Assembly (NCBI GenBank): GCA_028386065.3 | Contig: JAKUCV010003170.1 | Span: 152,848-216,847, forward strand | Direction of reading: 5' to 3' | DNA length: 64,000 nucleotides | DNA from: Turnera subulata | Lineage: Eukaryota > Streptophyta > Magnoliopsida > Malpighiales > Passifloraceae | Shown here: positions 25,666 through 38,029 of the stretch, piece after piece | How positions within the stretch are numbered: position 1 is the first letter of the stretch | Layout: each line of letters opens with the position of its first letter | The notes under the pieces: model-generated | Told to the model about the DNA's origin: nothing | Seen by the model: only the letters and a program-made list of their open reading frames with translations | Database searches by the model: none | Position numbers and translations under genes: made by a program

Positions 25666-27274
25666 AACCAAACCACAGCAAATGCAACATGCAATAATCA
25701 ACAAACACAAAAACCGAGTAATATAGGCACATATCGAAGGAAATCCATCCTCACCTTGGCCGATTACTCAACTCCGGAAACAATGATCGGTCCGACGCCG
25801 GCTCCTCGGGAAACTGCCCGATATCCGAACCTATACCACAAAACAATATACACTCACATAAATGCACATAATCGGTATACTATGATGACAATACTACGAA
25901 ATACCCCATCCCGGTTCATATCATTTATTTTCATCTTTTACCGAAAATATTGTACCATACGTATATCCGAATATAATTTTGGTACCATACTTTAATTAAA
26001 ACTTTTTTTTCAAAATATTTTCATAAGATAATATACTTTTCCAAAATAATAGTTACCATAATTTTCCTAGGAATTATAACTTATATATATTTATCCCAAA
26101 GTTATTTCCATAAAAATTATTATACTTTCCAAAATATAATTTCCAAGTATTATTATCTTTAGAAAACTCCATTTCCAGAAAGTATAATCACATAAACTTA
26201 TTTTCTGAAAATAAATACGAATTCATAAATACACATACATATTTCTAACATAAAATACTTTTCCAAACAATTACATTATCGAAATAATTATATATTTCAG
26301 AAATATAAATCATGTGTACCATATATATATATTTCCAAATTTAATTATCTTAATTTCCAGAAAAATAATACGTATTTATAATTTCCAGAAAATATATATA
26401 ACGTTTATCTTTTTCCTAAATATATATAATAACATTTTTTTTCAAAACAAAACATAATTATCAAGGTATATATATACATATATTTTTCCTCTAAAACCAT
26501 AAATCATACTTACTATATTTTCTCAATGTAAATATATTTTTTTTCAGAATTAAATACCAGCAGATAATTATATTTATATCTATACATATATTTTTTTTTC
26601 AGAAAAGAAAAACCCAACCCGCAACCCAGGAGGTCGCGACCCGGACACAACCCGACCAGCACACGGGTCATCACCTACCAGCGGCGGTCGGCGGCGCGAC
26701 GCAGCGCGGGGAAGATGTCACGAGGCGCGGCGTGAGGCAGCGACGCTGGAACGGCAGGAGGAAAGGCGCGGCGGCGACGGCAGAAGCGTCGGGCGCGGAG
26801 GAAGACGGATCAGCGGGTTCTCCGTCGGGTCAACGCGTCTAGCAGGAGCGTCCGGCGGCGGAAACGAGCGGGGGAGGCGGGGTTCAGTCGGCGACGGCGT
26901 GGCGAGGGCCATGGTGGCGGCGGTGTGGCTCGGGTCGGCGCCGATCGCTACCACATGAACAGTGGCAGGGAGGAGGCTCCGGGGTGACGACTGTTCACTC
27001 CGGGTTTTCTTCTTTTTTTCATTTTTTTTCTTTTTTCTATTTTCCTTCCTTTTTTCTGTATTTTTCGATTTTCTTTTTTTTTTTATTTTCATTTCTTTTT
27101 TTTCCCTCTCATTGTTTCTTTTTTTTCTATTTTTCAGTTTTTTTTTCTTTCCTTTTCTTTCCTTTTTCTTTTCTTTTTTTTCCTCTCTTTTTTCTTTTCC
27201 TCTCTTTTTCTTTTTCTCTCTTTTTTTTTCCTTTCTCTTCTTTTCTCTCTTTTTTTTTTTCTCCTGCTTCCTTC

Positions 27275-27341
27275 TTTTTATAAACGGTGAATTACTGTGC
27301 ATCATGTGACTCCTTAATAATGCAGCTTGTCTGCATTATTA
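27275..27341 (-). promoter_or_regulatory. LTR F core promoter: hairpin plus TATA box
   Basis: In LTR sense (minus), an 11-bp perfect stem with a 5-base loop (27315-27341, AATAATGCAG arms) lies about 33 bp upstream of TATAAAAA (27275-27282). The purine leader starts right after. The arrangement recurs in A, C and D. Confidence 0.6.
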
Positions 27342-27610
27342 GGCAAGTCCGATCCGGACCAGAAAATAACTGATACCCCCTTAGTTTTTTTCCGGTGTGA
27401 TTTTTCTGAGAATTCTGGGACTCGAGAAAATACCAACTTAGGCCCGAAAAACCCACGGAAAAATCACGAGCGCGAACTCTCGGTTTCGAAAAACAACGCT
27501 CGATTTACCTTGAATTAATTACCCAAGATTAATTCAACAGTAAATCACGGTAAAAAGACTTTTACAGTCCCGATAAAAATCAAAAATTTTACCCGGGCTG
27601 TTACACCTGC

Positions 27611-29217
27611 ATTCCGTTATGAAAGCTATTAATATTTAATGATTAGTTATTATTCAAATCGAGATATAGAATCTATAGGATCTATCACACACTACAAAAA
27701 AATTTTTGTCATACAAGCTTAATCCAAAAAGAAGTATTGTTGTCGAGGACCTTAATGAAAATAATTATATATAATCTACTTCATAATCAATAAAAAGCCT
27801 CAATCATGATATTTTAATAACAACAAAATAATAGTTATAGTTACAACTTGTTGTGAGTTATTGTTTTCTTAATAGACATGCACGACAATCCCACGTGTTT
27901 TCTGTAGTTACTTGTATTTCTTTTCTTTTGCGTTATAGTTGTTTCCACATGTCTTTTTCCAATTCTTACAAGGTCGAATTTAAGTTGCTCATAAATGAAA
28001 AGTTAAATAGTTACTGATAATAATAAGAAATATAATTATATTCAGCAACGAGGCTTGAGGCTTCTAATCTTATAGAATTGCGGACGTCATTCTTGTCCGT
28101 GCTACTTTATCGGATTAAGGCATTGCAGCAAGGATTCCCGACTTGCGCCTCTTATGTTATTTCCAATTCTGAAGATGTTAGGAATTGGAAAGAAAATTGT
28201 CGATCTTAGCATATATGATGGCTTTTTCACCTTGAATTTTTTACCTTTTCCATGTTGTACAATCACATTGTAGTGTTTTTTTTTTTTTTTTCTGATCTCA
28301 ATCACATTATAGTGTTTGATATCATAATAAAGTTCTTCTTGTAGTTAAAAAATAATAATTATAATTTCAACCTTGTAATTTAAGTTTTGTCGTTCAAGCT
28401 TTAGAGCTCACTAACATTTTTTTAAAAAAGGTTTTGAATGATCATTGAAAATATAGTTTTTGGTAGCTTATGTTTTCATCTCTTTAAACATAAGTACTTA
28501 TTCTGCCCTACTCAATCACTATGAATATTTTTTCTTCTTTTCTAGATGCATGAAAATGAAAAGCTTCATTACTTAAACTGTTGGACTACAATGATTGTGG
28601 TCCTAATACTTGACTTCAGTATCTATTTTTACAGAAAGAATAACATTGAGTATGTTTCTTTTAGTTTAACTGCGTTTCAGTGAACGCCTATACTTTTACA
28701 GTTCCAAAAAAGAAAAAAGAGAACACTAAACATGCAAGAAATGAAATAGTCTCATTGATCATTCAACTGCAGGATTGCTGTTCTAAATCCAACACGAAAT
28801 GTTAAGCTGGATGGATTATAGCAGAGGAGGGAAATAGTGCAAACACGGTTGGGGATAGTTATGCACTACATGTCCTACTAAAAATGTAAGAAAAATTTGA
28901 AGGCATAGAATTTCTAAGAAAGTAATTTAGAAAAGGGGGATATGTGTATCCTATTTTTACAAGAAGTTATTTAAAATGTGGTAACCAGAATCTAAAATTT
29001 AGACCCCGAAAACCCCGTTTAATTAAGAAGTTAAGCAAGGGCTGGTGGTGAAGCCCTTATTTGCAAAATTGATTCTCACTGATCCAGAAATGGCAACCTC
29101 ACTTTGAGTTCTGAACTGTCCACACACAGAGTCTTAGTAGTAATAGGACATATGCATGGCAAGTACATGGATAACTTTCCAAACACACACACCTGTCAGG
29201 AAACCCAGTCTCTCTTC
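27611..29217. other. intergenic stretch with the end of the ~217-bp repeat
   Basis: 27611-27990 continues the degenerate repeat interrupted by LTR F. The rest, to the promoter of the next gene, is AT-rich with no supported ORF. Confidence 0.55.
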
Positions 29218-29221
29218 TCCC

Positions 29222-29228
29222 TATATAA
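29222..29228 (+). promoter_or_regulatory. TATA box of the coiled-coil gene
   Basis: TATATAA stands about 118 bp upstream of the start codon. A pyrimidine-rich 5' leader (TCTCTTCTCTTTC type), common in plant genes, lies between. Transcription would be expected to start near 29253-29260. Confidence 0.6.
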
Positions 29229-29345
29229 TGCAACACACCTCCGCCTCCCTCCCCACCCACATCACAAATCAAATAAACAAATCTGCAGTCTCTCTTCTCT
29301 TCTCTTTCTTTCTTTCTGATCCAATCCATTCTTCTTTCTCTCGAA

Positions 29346-30751
29346 ATGGCCAAGAGTAGCAGCATCGACGTCACCAAGGAGAACGACGCCACTGCAGCTC
29401 CAGTTGGAACCCAGCAGGAGCAGGAGCAGGTCCAGGAAGAGCAACCCCAAAGCGATGACTACGCTATGCCTCTTGTTCTTGCCCTTCCTGCCAGACATAG
29501 GTGCATGCGACCATGTATGCATATATATTATATACATGTGTGTGTGTTTTCTTTCAACTTGTATACACATTATAATTAACCTGCTGCTGTTATATCTTCA
29601 GGACTGTGAACCCACAGGTGCGCTACGAGATTATCAGGTAACCGGCCGGCCACCATTAATTTCATCCTTGTTAATGTATAGTATATATATGTAACCTGCG
29701 TCTCAATTGATTAAATAATTTGTTGACATGCAGAGACCATGATGATGATGACGAAGAGACTGCGGTAATTCAACTCAGCTCTGATCTGATCTGCCGTTAC
29801 ATATATGCCTATTTTCTCTTTTTTTGACTGGGATATATATATGTGTAGACATGGGTGAAAGTACTGCTCTTGCTTTTATATATTTATAGCTTTTGTGTGA
29901 AACAGGAAAGGGAGCTTCTCATTCAACGATACGCTGGCGGGGAGCTGCAATTCCTGATTGACAGGTTTGATTAATGAACACTATATATATGTCGCCAACT
30001 ATAATTGGTTAATTACCATATATACATATAACAGGAATTCATCTCTAATTGTTTGGTTTCCTCTCTTTCTGCATGCGTCGCTGGGATTCTTGACTGCCGT
30101 TGATCCTAGCTAGGTTTGAGGTATGCTTCGGGTCCACAAATTAAACAAATAATATTATATAATTAAGAATAAGAAAGAATTCTACAGCTAGCTATTTTGT
30201 TCATGTTCTTTCCTTTCCTTGACAACATTCGTTTGTGTTTGCAGCGCATCCAAGCCGAAATACAGGAATTGCAGCGTGAGCTCGACTTCATGGAAACTCT
30301 ACTCAGGAGGTTCGATCCCATTCCTATCACTTAATTAATTATATAGTGAGCTTACGTTGATGGTAAATCTATCATAAAATAATTGGATATGAGAAAGGAA
30401 AAACAAGCATCACATTTTTTTTATTGACAGAAAAAAGCATCACATTTTTTAAAACCCGTGGATTTAACGCTTACCAGTTACCACTCTCCACTCCGCTTGG
30501 GAGTAAATTCTTTCAGGAATAAAAAATTGTAATGACGAAGATAAAAGCCAAAAATTTCTTCTTTGATAACGTTGCATAGATTTTAATAAGCCCAATAGTG
30601 AAATCATTGCTTACGTTCAAAAAGGTACATATATAGATCTTGATGGATTCTAAAAGAAAAATAAAGATTGGATCATCCTAGTATTTCACGCCTTCATATA
30701 TATGGTTATGACAGGGTCTTCAAGAAGCTGAGAAATAGGTTATGGAAGTAA
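29346..30751 (+). CDS. small multi-exon gene, coiled-coil protein of unknown function
   Basis: Seven GT-AG exons keep one frame: 29346-29500, 29602-29637, 29734-29764, 29906-29964, 30114-30120, 30245-30309 and 30715-30751, giving 129 aa. ATG 29346 has a good plant context (CGAAATGGCC). The product has a Gln/Glu-rich N-terminus (residues 23-36), an acidic run (DHDDDDEET, 65-73), a heptad-like coiled coil (87-118, including RIQAEIQELQ) and a basic end. Exon 5 is only 7 nt (GTTTGAG), but it restores the frame into the coil. If the last intron is retained, the protein instead ends FDPIPIT at 30334. The coil is loosely like the start of plant G-gamma subunits, but there is no CaaX box and I do not assign it. 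Exons are predicted by eye. Confidence 0.55.
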
Positions 30752-30852
30752 AATTTTTCAGACCGTTCCATATCGTGGAAAACTGAATCCTTATTTATTT
30801 TTTCAAAAAAAGGGAAAAACCATGAAAGATTATTTTTTATATGGGTGTGGAC

Positions 30853-31095
30853 CAGGAGCGGATATAAGGGGAAGCAAGGGGGCCAGGCCCGGCATAGATT
30901 TCATATTTATACAATTATGGTAATATTTTTTTTTAATTAGGCAATTGGTCTAGTGGCAATGGTGTTATTGTACATGCTTGACAAAAGGGGTTCAAATCCT
31001 TGATTTGGCCTCCCAAAATTTGCTTTCAGTCCCTATTAATGTAGATAGAATTACGATTTGGCTCCCCCTAAATTTTATTTCTGGATCCGCCCCTG
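30853..31095. mobile_element. hAT-like MITE 2 with tRNA-like A/B boxes
   Basis: 243 bp with ends CAGGAGCGGAT and ATCCGCCCCTG, so the TIR is imperfect on the left. The flanks GTGTGGAC / GTGTGGAT are an 8-bp duplication with one mismatch. It belongs with MITE 1. On the plus strand TGGTCTAGTGG (30946-30956) and GGTTCAAATCC (30989-30999) match Pol III A and B boxes 32 bp apart. It lies about 100 bp after the predicted stop of the coiled-coil gene, probably in its 3' region. Confidence 0.82.
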
Positions 31096-31103
31096 GTGTG
31101 GAT

Positions 31104-34103
31104 CATTTTGAATGAGACTGTGACACAGCTTTACCTAGGCCCCATAAACATGACATGTTTTTCCTGTATTTTCCTTAAATCTTTCTTGGAATTTTTCTTG
31201 TATTTTTTTATAAGTGCTTCATTGTAGTATATAGCAAATGATAAAATGAAAAACAAGCTGTTAGTGTATGTAGTTTCAACCTCAATATCCTTTTAAAAAG
31301 TTTAGAAATAAATAACTTCCTAAAATTCTAATGTGAAAAACATATGTTGAGAGGCCACCTTAATGATAAGTATGCCAGTACCCAGTTCTACATTAACAGT
31401 ACAATACAATGTTTTTATTTTATAATGCCAACAACTAGACCAATGACTCACACTATCGAGTTTACTGCATGATACAGGAGATACTCTCTCGGGAAACCTA
31501 ATCCAAACTGAAGATGAAAAGGTTGAGGAGGAGAGATCTTACCAACCCTCAATAATGTTGTGTTTAAGTTGAATGGCGCATATGTCTGCAAGAAGTGAAT
31601 AAATGTTTCCCTTATGCTTTTTTTTGCTTGAGTTCTGTTCTTAGCTTGTACTTTATCTTGTGTCCGTCTTGTATTTCCCGTTGCTTCTAGTTCCAGTCCT
31701 TCGTTTTGTTTTGCTTTGTGTATGTTCTGCAATCTCTTTTTTAGGTTCTGTAACCTTTGCAATAAAAAGAATATTAAGAACCTCTTGAGTTTATCATATC
31801 TTAAATAGTTTAAATCATGGATTGCAAATGAAAAATTCCTGGCAAATTGGGAGTGATTTCATCGCACTATATTCATACAAAACAAATCACACAGATGCTA
31901 GTTCTTAATTTCATGATAACATGCAACTATTTTTCCCTCTCATACAATTTTAAAAATTATTATGACTGGGTAATATACAAACATTAACTTATAAATATAA
32001 CCAATTATGTCTTTGTAAAAAATAATTATATACTTAGTATTTTAATAAAAATATTATTATATATTAAATATAATTTGTGAACCAAATATTGCATAAATAA
32101 TAACTACATATAATACTATGGATTAAATTTTAGAAAATAAAAAATATATGGGGTAGACTGTATACTAATAGGGACTTATATGATTAATTTAAAAATTCAG
32201 GGACTAAATCACTATATACTATTGAAGGGCAGCATGCCACGTCATCAAAATGTTGTCAATTGACACAAATTCAAAAGTAAGGTATATAATTGACGGAAGA
32301 AAAAGTCGGAGTATAGAATTGACGAATTTGAAATATCACAGGTACCAAATATACCATTAACCTGACATTAATTTAGGGACCATATTTACACTCCTCCCAT
32401 AAATAGTCACACTTCCATTTTCCATTATTTGGTCATCACATGATTAAGCCTCTTAAGAAAATTTAACTTCTTTCAAACAATCCATCATGACATAATTCTG
32501 AGTCTTTATGGTAGACTTACTAATATTTTATTTATGTTGTTTTTTTACCATGATAGATGATCACTTGTTTCAACAAATATAATAATCTGATCTTATTTTT
32601 TTCTACTTAACCCAAATTTTTTCAATTTTCAAGCTCTAATACGTGAAAAAAAAGAAGTTTAATATAAAAAATATATACGGCACTTGACAAAAATAAAAAT
32701 AGATCATTCACGAACCAGTTCATAAAAAAAAAAAGATTGTTTACCAATTGGTAACAAATTATAATAGCACACATAAAGGCTTATAGATTCCAGAAAATAC
32801 TCCGAAGGTAAATAAAGAACCCCACCAATTAAAGCATACTCGAATAATTTAATAATCTAGAGAAGAAAATTATAGCAATTTGTTACAACTAAAAACTATC
32901 AAGATATACTTAAAACTACAAACTATTCAAATAATGATAAAATAGTTTCTCCAACCTAAACAAAAGGTAACCATAAGATATGTACAAAATTATAAATATA
33001 TAAGAGAAAAATCTATTACCTAAAAGAAGGTGAGAGCTAAGCTAAAAAGATTGTGTACGTGGAACAAAAAACAAAAATCTAAGATCGTATAAACAAGAGA
33101 AAGTGGAAAAAAACATTATCCTTACATGATTTTTTTTCGTATTATTGTTAGTAAGGCACAAATATTATTATAAAAAAGTAGAAGAAACAAGAGGAGGTGG
33201 AAAAAAATCATTATCCTTACATGAATTTTTTTTGTACTGTCCTTGATTTTGTGTTATGTAGTCTTCTGAATTCCATATATTTGTAAAAGGAGATGTAAGG
33301 ATGAGAGGATAAGGAAAGAGAGATAATGCCAAAGAGAAAAAAGATTCAAAGGAAGAGAGAAAGATTTGTAAAGTCATCCAGATCAGATTACTTTAAATTT
33401 TTAGGGTTAATTGTATCATTTGATGACTAAACAATAAAAAAGTTAAGAGTGCCAATATTAGGTGAGTAGTGGAAATATGTATTCCGACTAATTAATTTGA
33501 TAGGGGAAGCTTATAGAGTTATGACACTCTTATTCTTCACTATTTCAATTGATTTTTTTTTGTACATCGGAAATAGAGTATTTCAATTGTTAACATCGAT
33601 AAAAAAAACATAAATTATTATCATTGAAATGAAAGAATAATTAAAGGCGGATTTTATTGGAAATCTTTTGGGTCCATCCGAGATCACTTAAACATGATTA
33701 TGACAATCAAGAGCAAGTGAAATGGTCCAGGCTAATGATTATAATTAATTAGTCATTCAAGGTGTTTTCCTATACTTTGGGATTTGGAGAGAAAAATTTT
33801 CATCATTGGTCTCTTTATTTGGATTACAAGTGAACGGATCAGAGATCATATCAACATTGGGACAATAGAATGAGCTTGATCGATGCTTGATGGCGGATGT
33901 CTTTCTAGAAAGTTGTCAGCAATAAATTCAATAGAAGAAGTGGGGCAAATGAAAAGAGATTACCAACAGCCAACTTCAGCCCCTCTTAGTGTCGAGAGCT
34001 CCCAAGCCTTCTTATAAATGCCAAACATGCATTTTGAAAAAGTAATCAACTTATTGTCCTTTTTATTGATTTCCTTCATATCTTTTTTTTTTGTTTTCCT
34101 TTA
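31104..34103. other. AT-rich intergenic stretch
   Basis: No supported gene. A 104-codon minus ORF at 31448-31762 lacks recognisable motifs. From about 33890 to 34108 the sequence is similar to 42380-42560 beyond element A, indicating a local duplication. Confidence 0.55.
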
Positions 34104-34108
34104 GCTTG

Positions 34109-36951
34109 TGTAACAGCCCGGGTAAATTTTTTGATTTTTACCGGATTGTAAAAGTCTTTTTATCATGATTTACTGTTGAATTAATCTTGGGTAATTAATT
34201 CAAGGTAAATCGGGAGACGTTTTTCGAAACCGAGAGTTTTCCCGCGCTCGTGATTTTCCCTTGGATTTTTCGGGCCTAAGTTGGTATTTTTCGGGTTTCG
34301 GAATTTCTCGGAAAAATCACACCGGAAAATAACTAAGGGGGTATCAGTTATTTTCTGGTCCAGACTGGACTCGCTTAATAATGCAGACAAGCTACATTAT
34401 TAATGAGTCACAGGCTGAACAGTTTAGTTTCCATCTTTATAACCGTGAAGAGAAACCAGGAGAAGGGGAGGAAGAGGGGAAGAAGAGAAAAAGAGAGAAA
34501 AAAAAGAAGAAAAGGAAAAGAAAAGAAATAAATAAAAGAAAAAAAAACAGAAAAAAATAGAAATAGAAAAAAAAAGAAAAAAAGAGAAATTCGGAAAAAT
34601 GAAATGAAGAAGAAAATTAGAAGAATAAAATACAGAAAATACAGAAAAGAAGGAAAAATCGGAATTATGGAATGAACAGTCGTCACCTTCTCCTCTCCCC
34701 CGACAACTGTTCACCTCGAGACGCTCCGGGCCGAGTCTCGTGCCACCGCCGCCACCACCGTGCTCGTCGTCCTGTTGCCGTCGCCCCCGAGTCGTTCCGT
34801 CCATCGTAGCGCCGTCACGCGCCGATGACCCGCCGCGCGACCCGCGGATCCAGCTCCCCCACGTCTACCGCCTCACGCCGACGACGCAGCGCCGCCGTTC
34901 CGCTGCCCGTGGAGTCGCCATCGTCCACCGCGGCTGCAGCTGTGCTCGCCCTTCCTCCCGCGCTCGCTGCCGTCGTCGCCAGCCGCTGCAACACGGAGGT
35001 AGGACCCGATTTTGCTAGGATCCGCTTCGTGTAACGGGTCGTGTGTTTGGGTTGATGATAGCTTGGGCTTGGGCTGGCGGGCTACAGGCTGCGCGCGGGC
35101 CTGCTGCTGGTCTGCCTAGGCCTGGCTCCTGGGCCTGTCCTTGGGCTTGGATTCTGGGCTGGATTTCGGGCCCAGTCCAGTAAAAAAAAAGAAATAATAT
35201 ATATATGTATTTATTAATTAATTTGGTATATAATTTTGGAATAAAATTATATATTTACTTTGAAAAAATTATTGCCAATTTAATTCTGTTATTTTTAGGA
35301 AAATATAAATATATATACTTTGATAAATAATTAAGTTATGTTTTGGAGAAAAACTAATATTATTTGGAAAAATATATAAATAACATGAAATAATTTTTGG
35401 AAATTTATATATATTGTTTTCCCTAGAAAATTATGGTTGTGGAAATTATATATATATGTATATGTACTTTGAAAGTAAAGGTAATTATATTTTGTGTTGG
35501 AAAATATTATTATATATATTTAGAAAAAGATAAATACTATATATATTTTCTGGAAATTATAATTAAGTTATTATTTTTCTGGAGGATTAAGGAGATTATA
35601 ATTTTGGAAAATTATAGTTATTCATGGAAATATTTTGAAAAGAGTTTTAATTAAAGTATGGTACCGAAATTATATTCGGAAATACGTACGGTAAAATATT
35701 TTCGGTAAAAGATAATAATAAAGGATAAGAACCGGGATGGGTATTTCGCAGTATTGGCATCATAGTATACCGATTATGTGCATTTATCTGTATATGTTGT
35801 TTTGTTGGATAGGTTTGGATATCGGGCAGTTTCCCGAGGAGCCGGCGTCGGACCGGTCATTATTTCCGGAGTTGAGTAATCGGCCAAGGTGAGGATGGAT
35901 TTCCTTCAATATGTGCCTGTATTACTCGGTTATTTTGTTTTGAAGATTATTGCATTGTTGAGTATTGTGTTTGTTGTGGTTTGTCTCGGGATGTTAATCC
36001 CATGGTCTTGATTGTTGTCGGGATGTTTATCCCAGTATTTTGATTGGGTTTGAATATTTATTTTCGTGTCTTTTGGAATAAGTATAATGGAATTAATTAA
36101 TAATTTGAGATAAGCATGTCGATCCTTGATTTGGATAGGGATGTCTATCCCGGTATTTTGGTTAGGGATGTCGATCCCTACGATATGATTTTGATGACGA
36201 TAGTATAAATGTCACGTGATAGGTAGTGGTACGACTCGATGGTTTAAGACTGTTTCGTGGTGGCCGTGACCTGGGTTCTTGATATAAGCATGTCAATGCT
36301 TGGGATGTCTATCCCGTGATTATTTTTGGGATGTCTATCCCTGGGTTCGTATTTTTGGGATGTCGATCCCTGGGTTCTCTGGATTTGTTCTGGCACCCGG
36401 AATGTGTTGACAACCAGGTTTGACCTCTAGCTTATCCGTGACGGGGCCCGGGAAAGATAAAATTGGAAATTGGATTTTATTTGAGTCTTTTCGGTTTTGG
36501 ACCGGTTTTGGGTCGAGTCTTTTGGTTTGGCTGTTGTGCCTGTTCTTTGACTTGAGTAATTATAGTTGCATATTGATTGTCTTTCCTTCGTCGGTGAGCA
36601 CTTCGGACTCACCCCTCACCTGCGGGCTTTCATCCCGTAGGATGAGTTATTTGTTGTACAGGTTTGGTGCGTTCCAGACAGGCTACGGCGTTATCCCTTG
36701 GACAGGGCTCGGATCCATAGTTTGCATCTATGTGGCATACAGTGTTTTGTGAGTTATTAAGTCTTCTGCTGTGCATTATTTTGTTATTGTTGGGCCATTG
36801 GGCCGATCAAGTTGTTATTGACGTTTTTACTTCTGGGCTGTTGAGCCCGAGTTACTGTTGTACACACTGTATGTTGGGCTTGTTTTGATTGGATCATCAC
36901 AGTTCCGGCACGTGTTTATTGTGTACGGTAAATACGGGTCGGGGCGTTTCA
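34109..36951 (+). repeat. element A 5' LTR
   Basis: Runs from TGTAACAGCCCGGGTAAA to CGGGGCGTTTCA. A hairpin at 34376-34402 (11-bp arms, one mismatch) and TTTATAACC at 34436 precede a purine leader at about 34440-34670. GC-rich 34680-35040 and the palindrome array 35983-36373 follow. Confidence 0.93.
35983..36373 (+). repeat. array of GGGATGTCTATCCC palindromes in the A 5' LTR
   Basis: About nine variants of the 14-bp motif, the central bases alternating between CTA, CGA, TTA and TAA. The array is kept in the shortened 3' LTR (40287-40680). Confidence 0.85.
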
Positions 36952-36953
36952 TT

Positions 36954-36969
36954 TTGGTGGCGGAGCGGG
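36954..36969 (+). other. primer binding site of element A
   Basis: TTGGTGGCGGAGCGGG stands 2-3 bp after the LTR end, the same variant as in element T (TTGGTAGCGGAGC). Confidence 0.7.
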
Positions 36970-37066
36970 CGTTAGGTCTTGTTGGGAAGTCTTTGTGAGT
37001 TGTTGTTCTTGTTTGCATAGTTCGCTCCATTTGTTTATTATTTTATATCATTTTAGTTAGTGCATT

Positions 37067-37156
37067 ATGGATCCAGTCAAGGGACGCCAACTGTCGCAGA
37101 ACATACACATAAGAGGTATTGATGCCATAAATAAGCGGAAATATAAATATTATTAA
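37067..37156 (+). pseudogene. gag-start remnant of element A
   Basis: An ATG GAT CCA start about 115 bp after the PBS gives MDPVKGRQLSQNIHIRG before running into AT-rich sequence and a stop. Counterparts are at 58869 in C and, on the minus strand, near 50152 in B. It sits where gag begins in related elements and marks where the coding region was replaced. Confidence 0.45.
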
Positions 37157-37227
37157 TAATACTAATATTTGATTACAACAGAAACATTACATTGATAATT
37201 TTTTTTATAAAAAAAGAAATACATTTA

Positions 37228-37907
37228 TCATCTTGGAACGACGTTGACCCTGAAGCTAGTGTGGTCGTTGTTGATGTTGACTTGGATGCTGTCGCTCCAC
37301 GAGAACCACATTCCACCCGCGTTGTTCTGACCTGGAAGCTCGAACCGGTTTGCTTGATGGAACCGGAGCGGGATGAGACCGTGATCGTCTTGAGGCTGCC
37401 ACTGGGTCTCCGTCAGAAGAACCATGTTTGGTTTGTATTGGTTCTTCAAGTCCCTCAGAGTATGTGAGAACTCCTGGGAACGCCTTGTGACTCCTCTGCA
37501 GTTCCACACCAGCAGTCGGGCCTTTGGCCAAGTTACGGGCAGACGAGTGACTCTGGGCATGCTTTGGGCCGTCATCGAGAGCTGGTAGTAGGTACCTTGC
37601 TCCAGGAAGTGGCAAGTGGACTCCAGGTTAAACTTCTGAAGCCTTTCGGAGATGAAGAACATGATGGAGTTGGCCGATCCATAGTAGGAGGTCCTCAGAG
37701 TGCCGCGGTCCTCTAGGAAGAACACCTCTTCCATGGAAGTGATGAAGAACCGCGATGAGTAGAGTTCGTCGACGTAGACCAGAAGCGGCATCCTGCCGAG
37801 CTCGTTCGGTAGTTCTTCGGGACGCTCGTTGACCATGCTGTAGGCCAGACGGTTCCTTCTGCCTAGATTGGCACCTTCGACGAAGAAAACGGAAGATGGA
37901 GCAGCAT
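37228..37907 (-). pseudogene. antisense cassette protein 2, copy A (EEP-like fragment), start lost
   Basis: Minus-strand homologue of the 230-aa protein of element B. The ancestral ATG (37905-37907) is followed by a one-base deletion, so the original frame is only usable from an internal ATG at 37836 (202 aa). From there it is fully open. It has an N-terminal domain of unknown family and a C-terminal segment with LLVWNCRG, NMVLLTETQ and GGMWFSW, the first three conserved blocks of LINE-type endonucleases. The later catalytic blocks are absent. It runs opposite to the LTRs and has TATAAAAG (38022-38029) upstream. Confidence 0.75.
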
Positions 37908-38021
37908 CGTGTTTGGACGTGTGGGGATTTTGTTTTCTTTTGAGCGTTGTGGTTTTGTTTCTTTTTTCTGAGCGTTTGTTGCTTTAGAATGCTTTTGATG
38001 ATTTACACCTCACCGCTCCGT

Positions 38022-38029
38022 CTTTTATA
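38022..38029 (-). promoter_or_regulatory. TATA box of cassette gene 2, copy A
   Basis: TATAAAAG on the minus strand about 115 bp before the start-codon site. It is at the matching place in C (59822-59829) and as TATAAAAG in B (49227-49234). Confidence 0.6.

Larger units (their letters stand above)
24699..27605 (-). mobile_element. solo LTR F (minus orientation)
   Basis: A 2907-bp sequence from TGAAACGTCCCGACCCG to CCCGGGCTGTTACA, flanked by a perfect CCTGC duplication (24694-24698, 27606-27610). It has no internal region, so it is a solo LTR of the same type as the LTRs of A, C and D. It carries an array of GGGATNGACATCCC motifs, a long pyrimidine tract (27000-27280, the purine leader in LTR sense) and a hairpin beside a TATA box. 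Confidence 0.93.

Noticed and set aside
26718..27305. 195-codon minus ORF rich in Lys, Glu and Arg
   Set aside because: It is the translation of the purine leader of LTR F. The opposite strand gives Phe/Ser-rich frames, and no family motif is present. The same applies to 39585-40181, 56534-57094 and 61568-61993.
29099..29392. 97-codon minus ORF over the promoter of the coiled-coil gene
   Set aside because: It overlaps the TATA box, pyrimidine leader and first exon of a better-supported plus-strand gene.
30946..30999. tRNA gene
   Set aside because: A and B boxes are present, but no cloverleaf acceptor stem could be formed and the sequence lies inside a MITE.
31448..31762. 104-codon minus ORF
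   Set aside because: No motif, no promoter or splice context. The plus strand looks like an untranslated tail with AATAAA.
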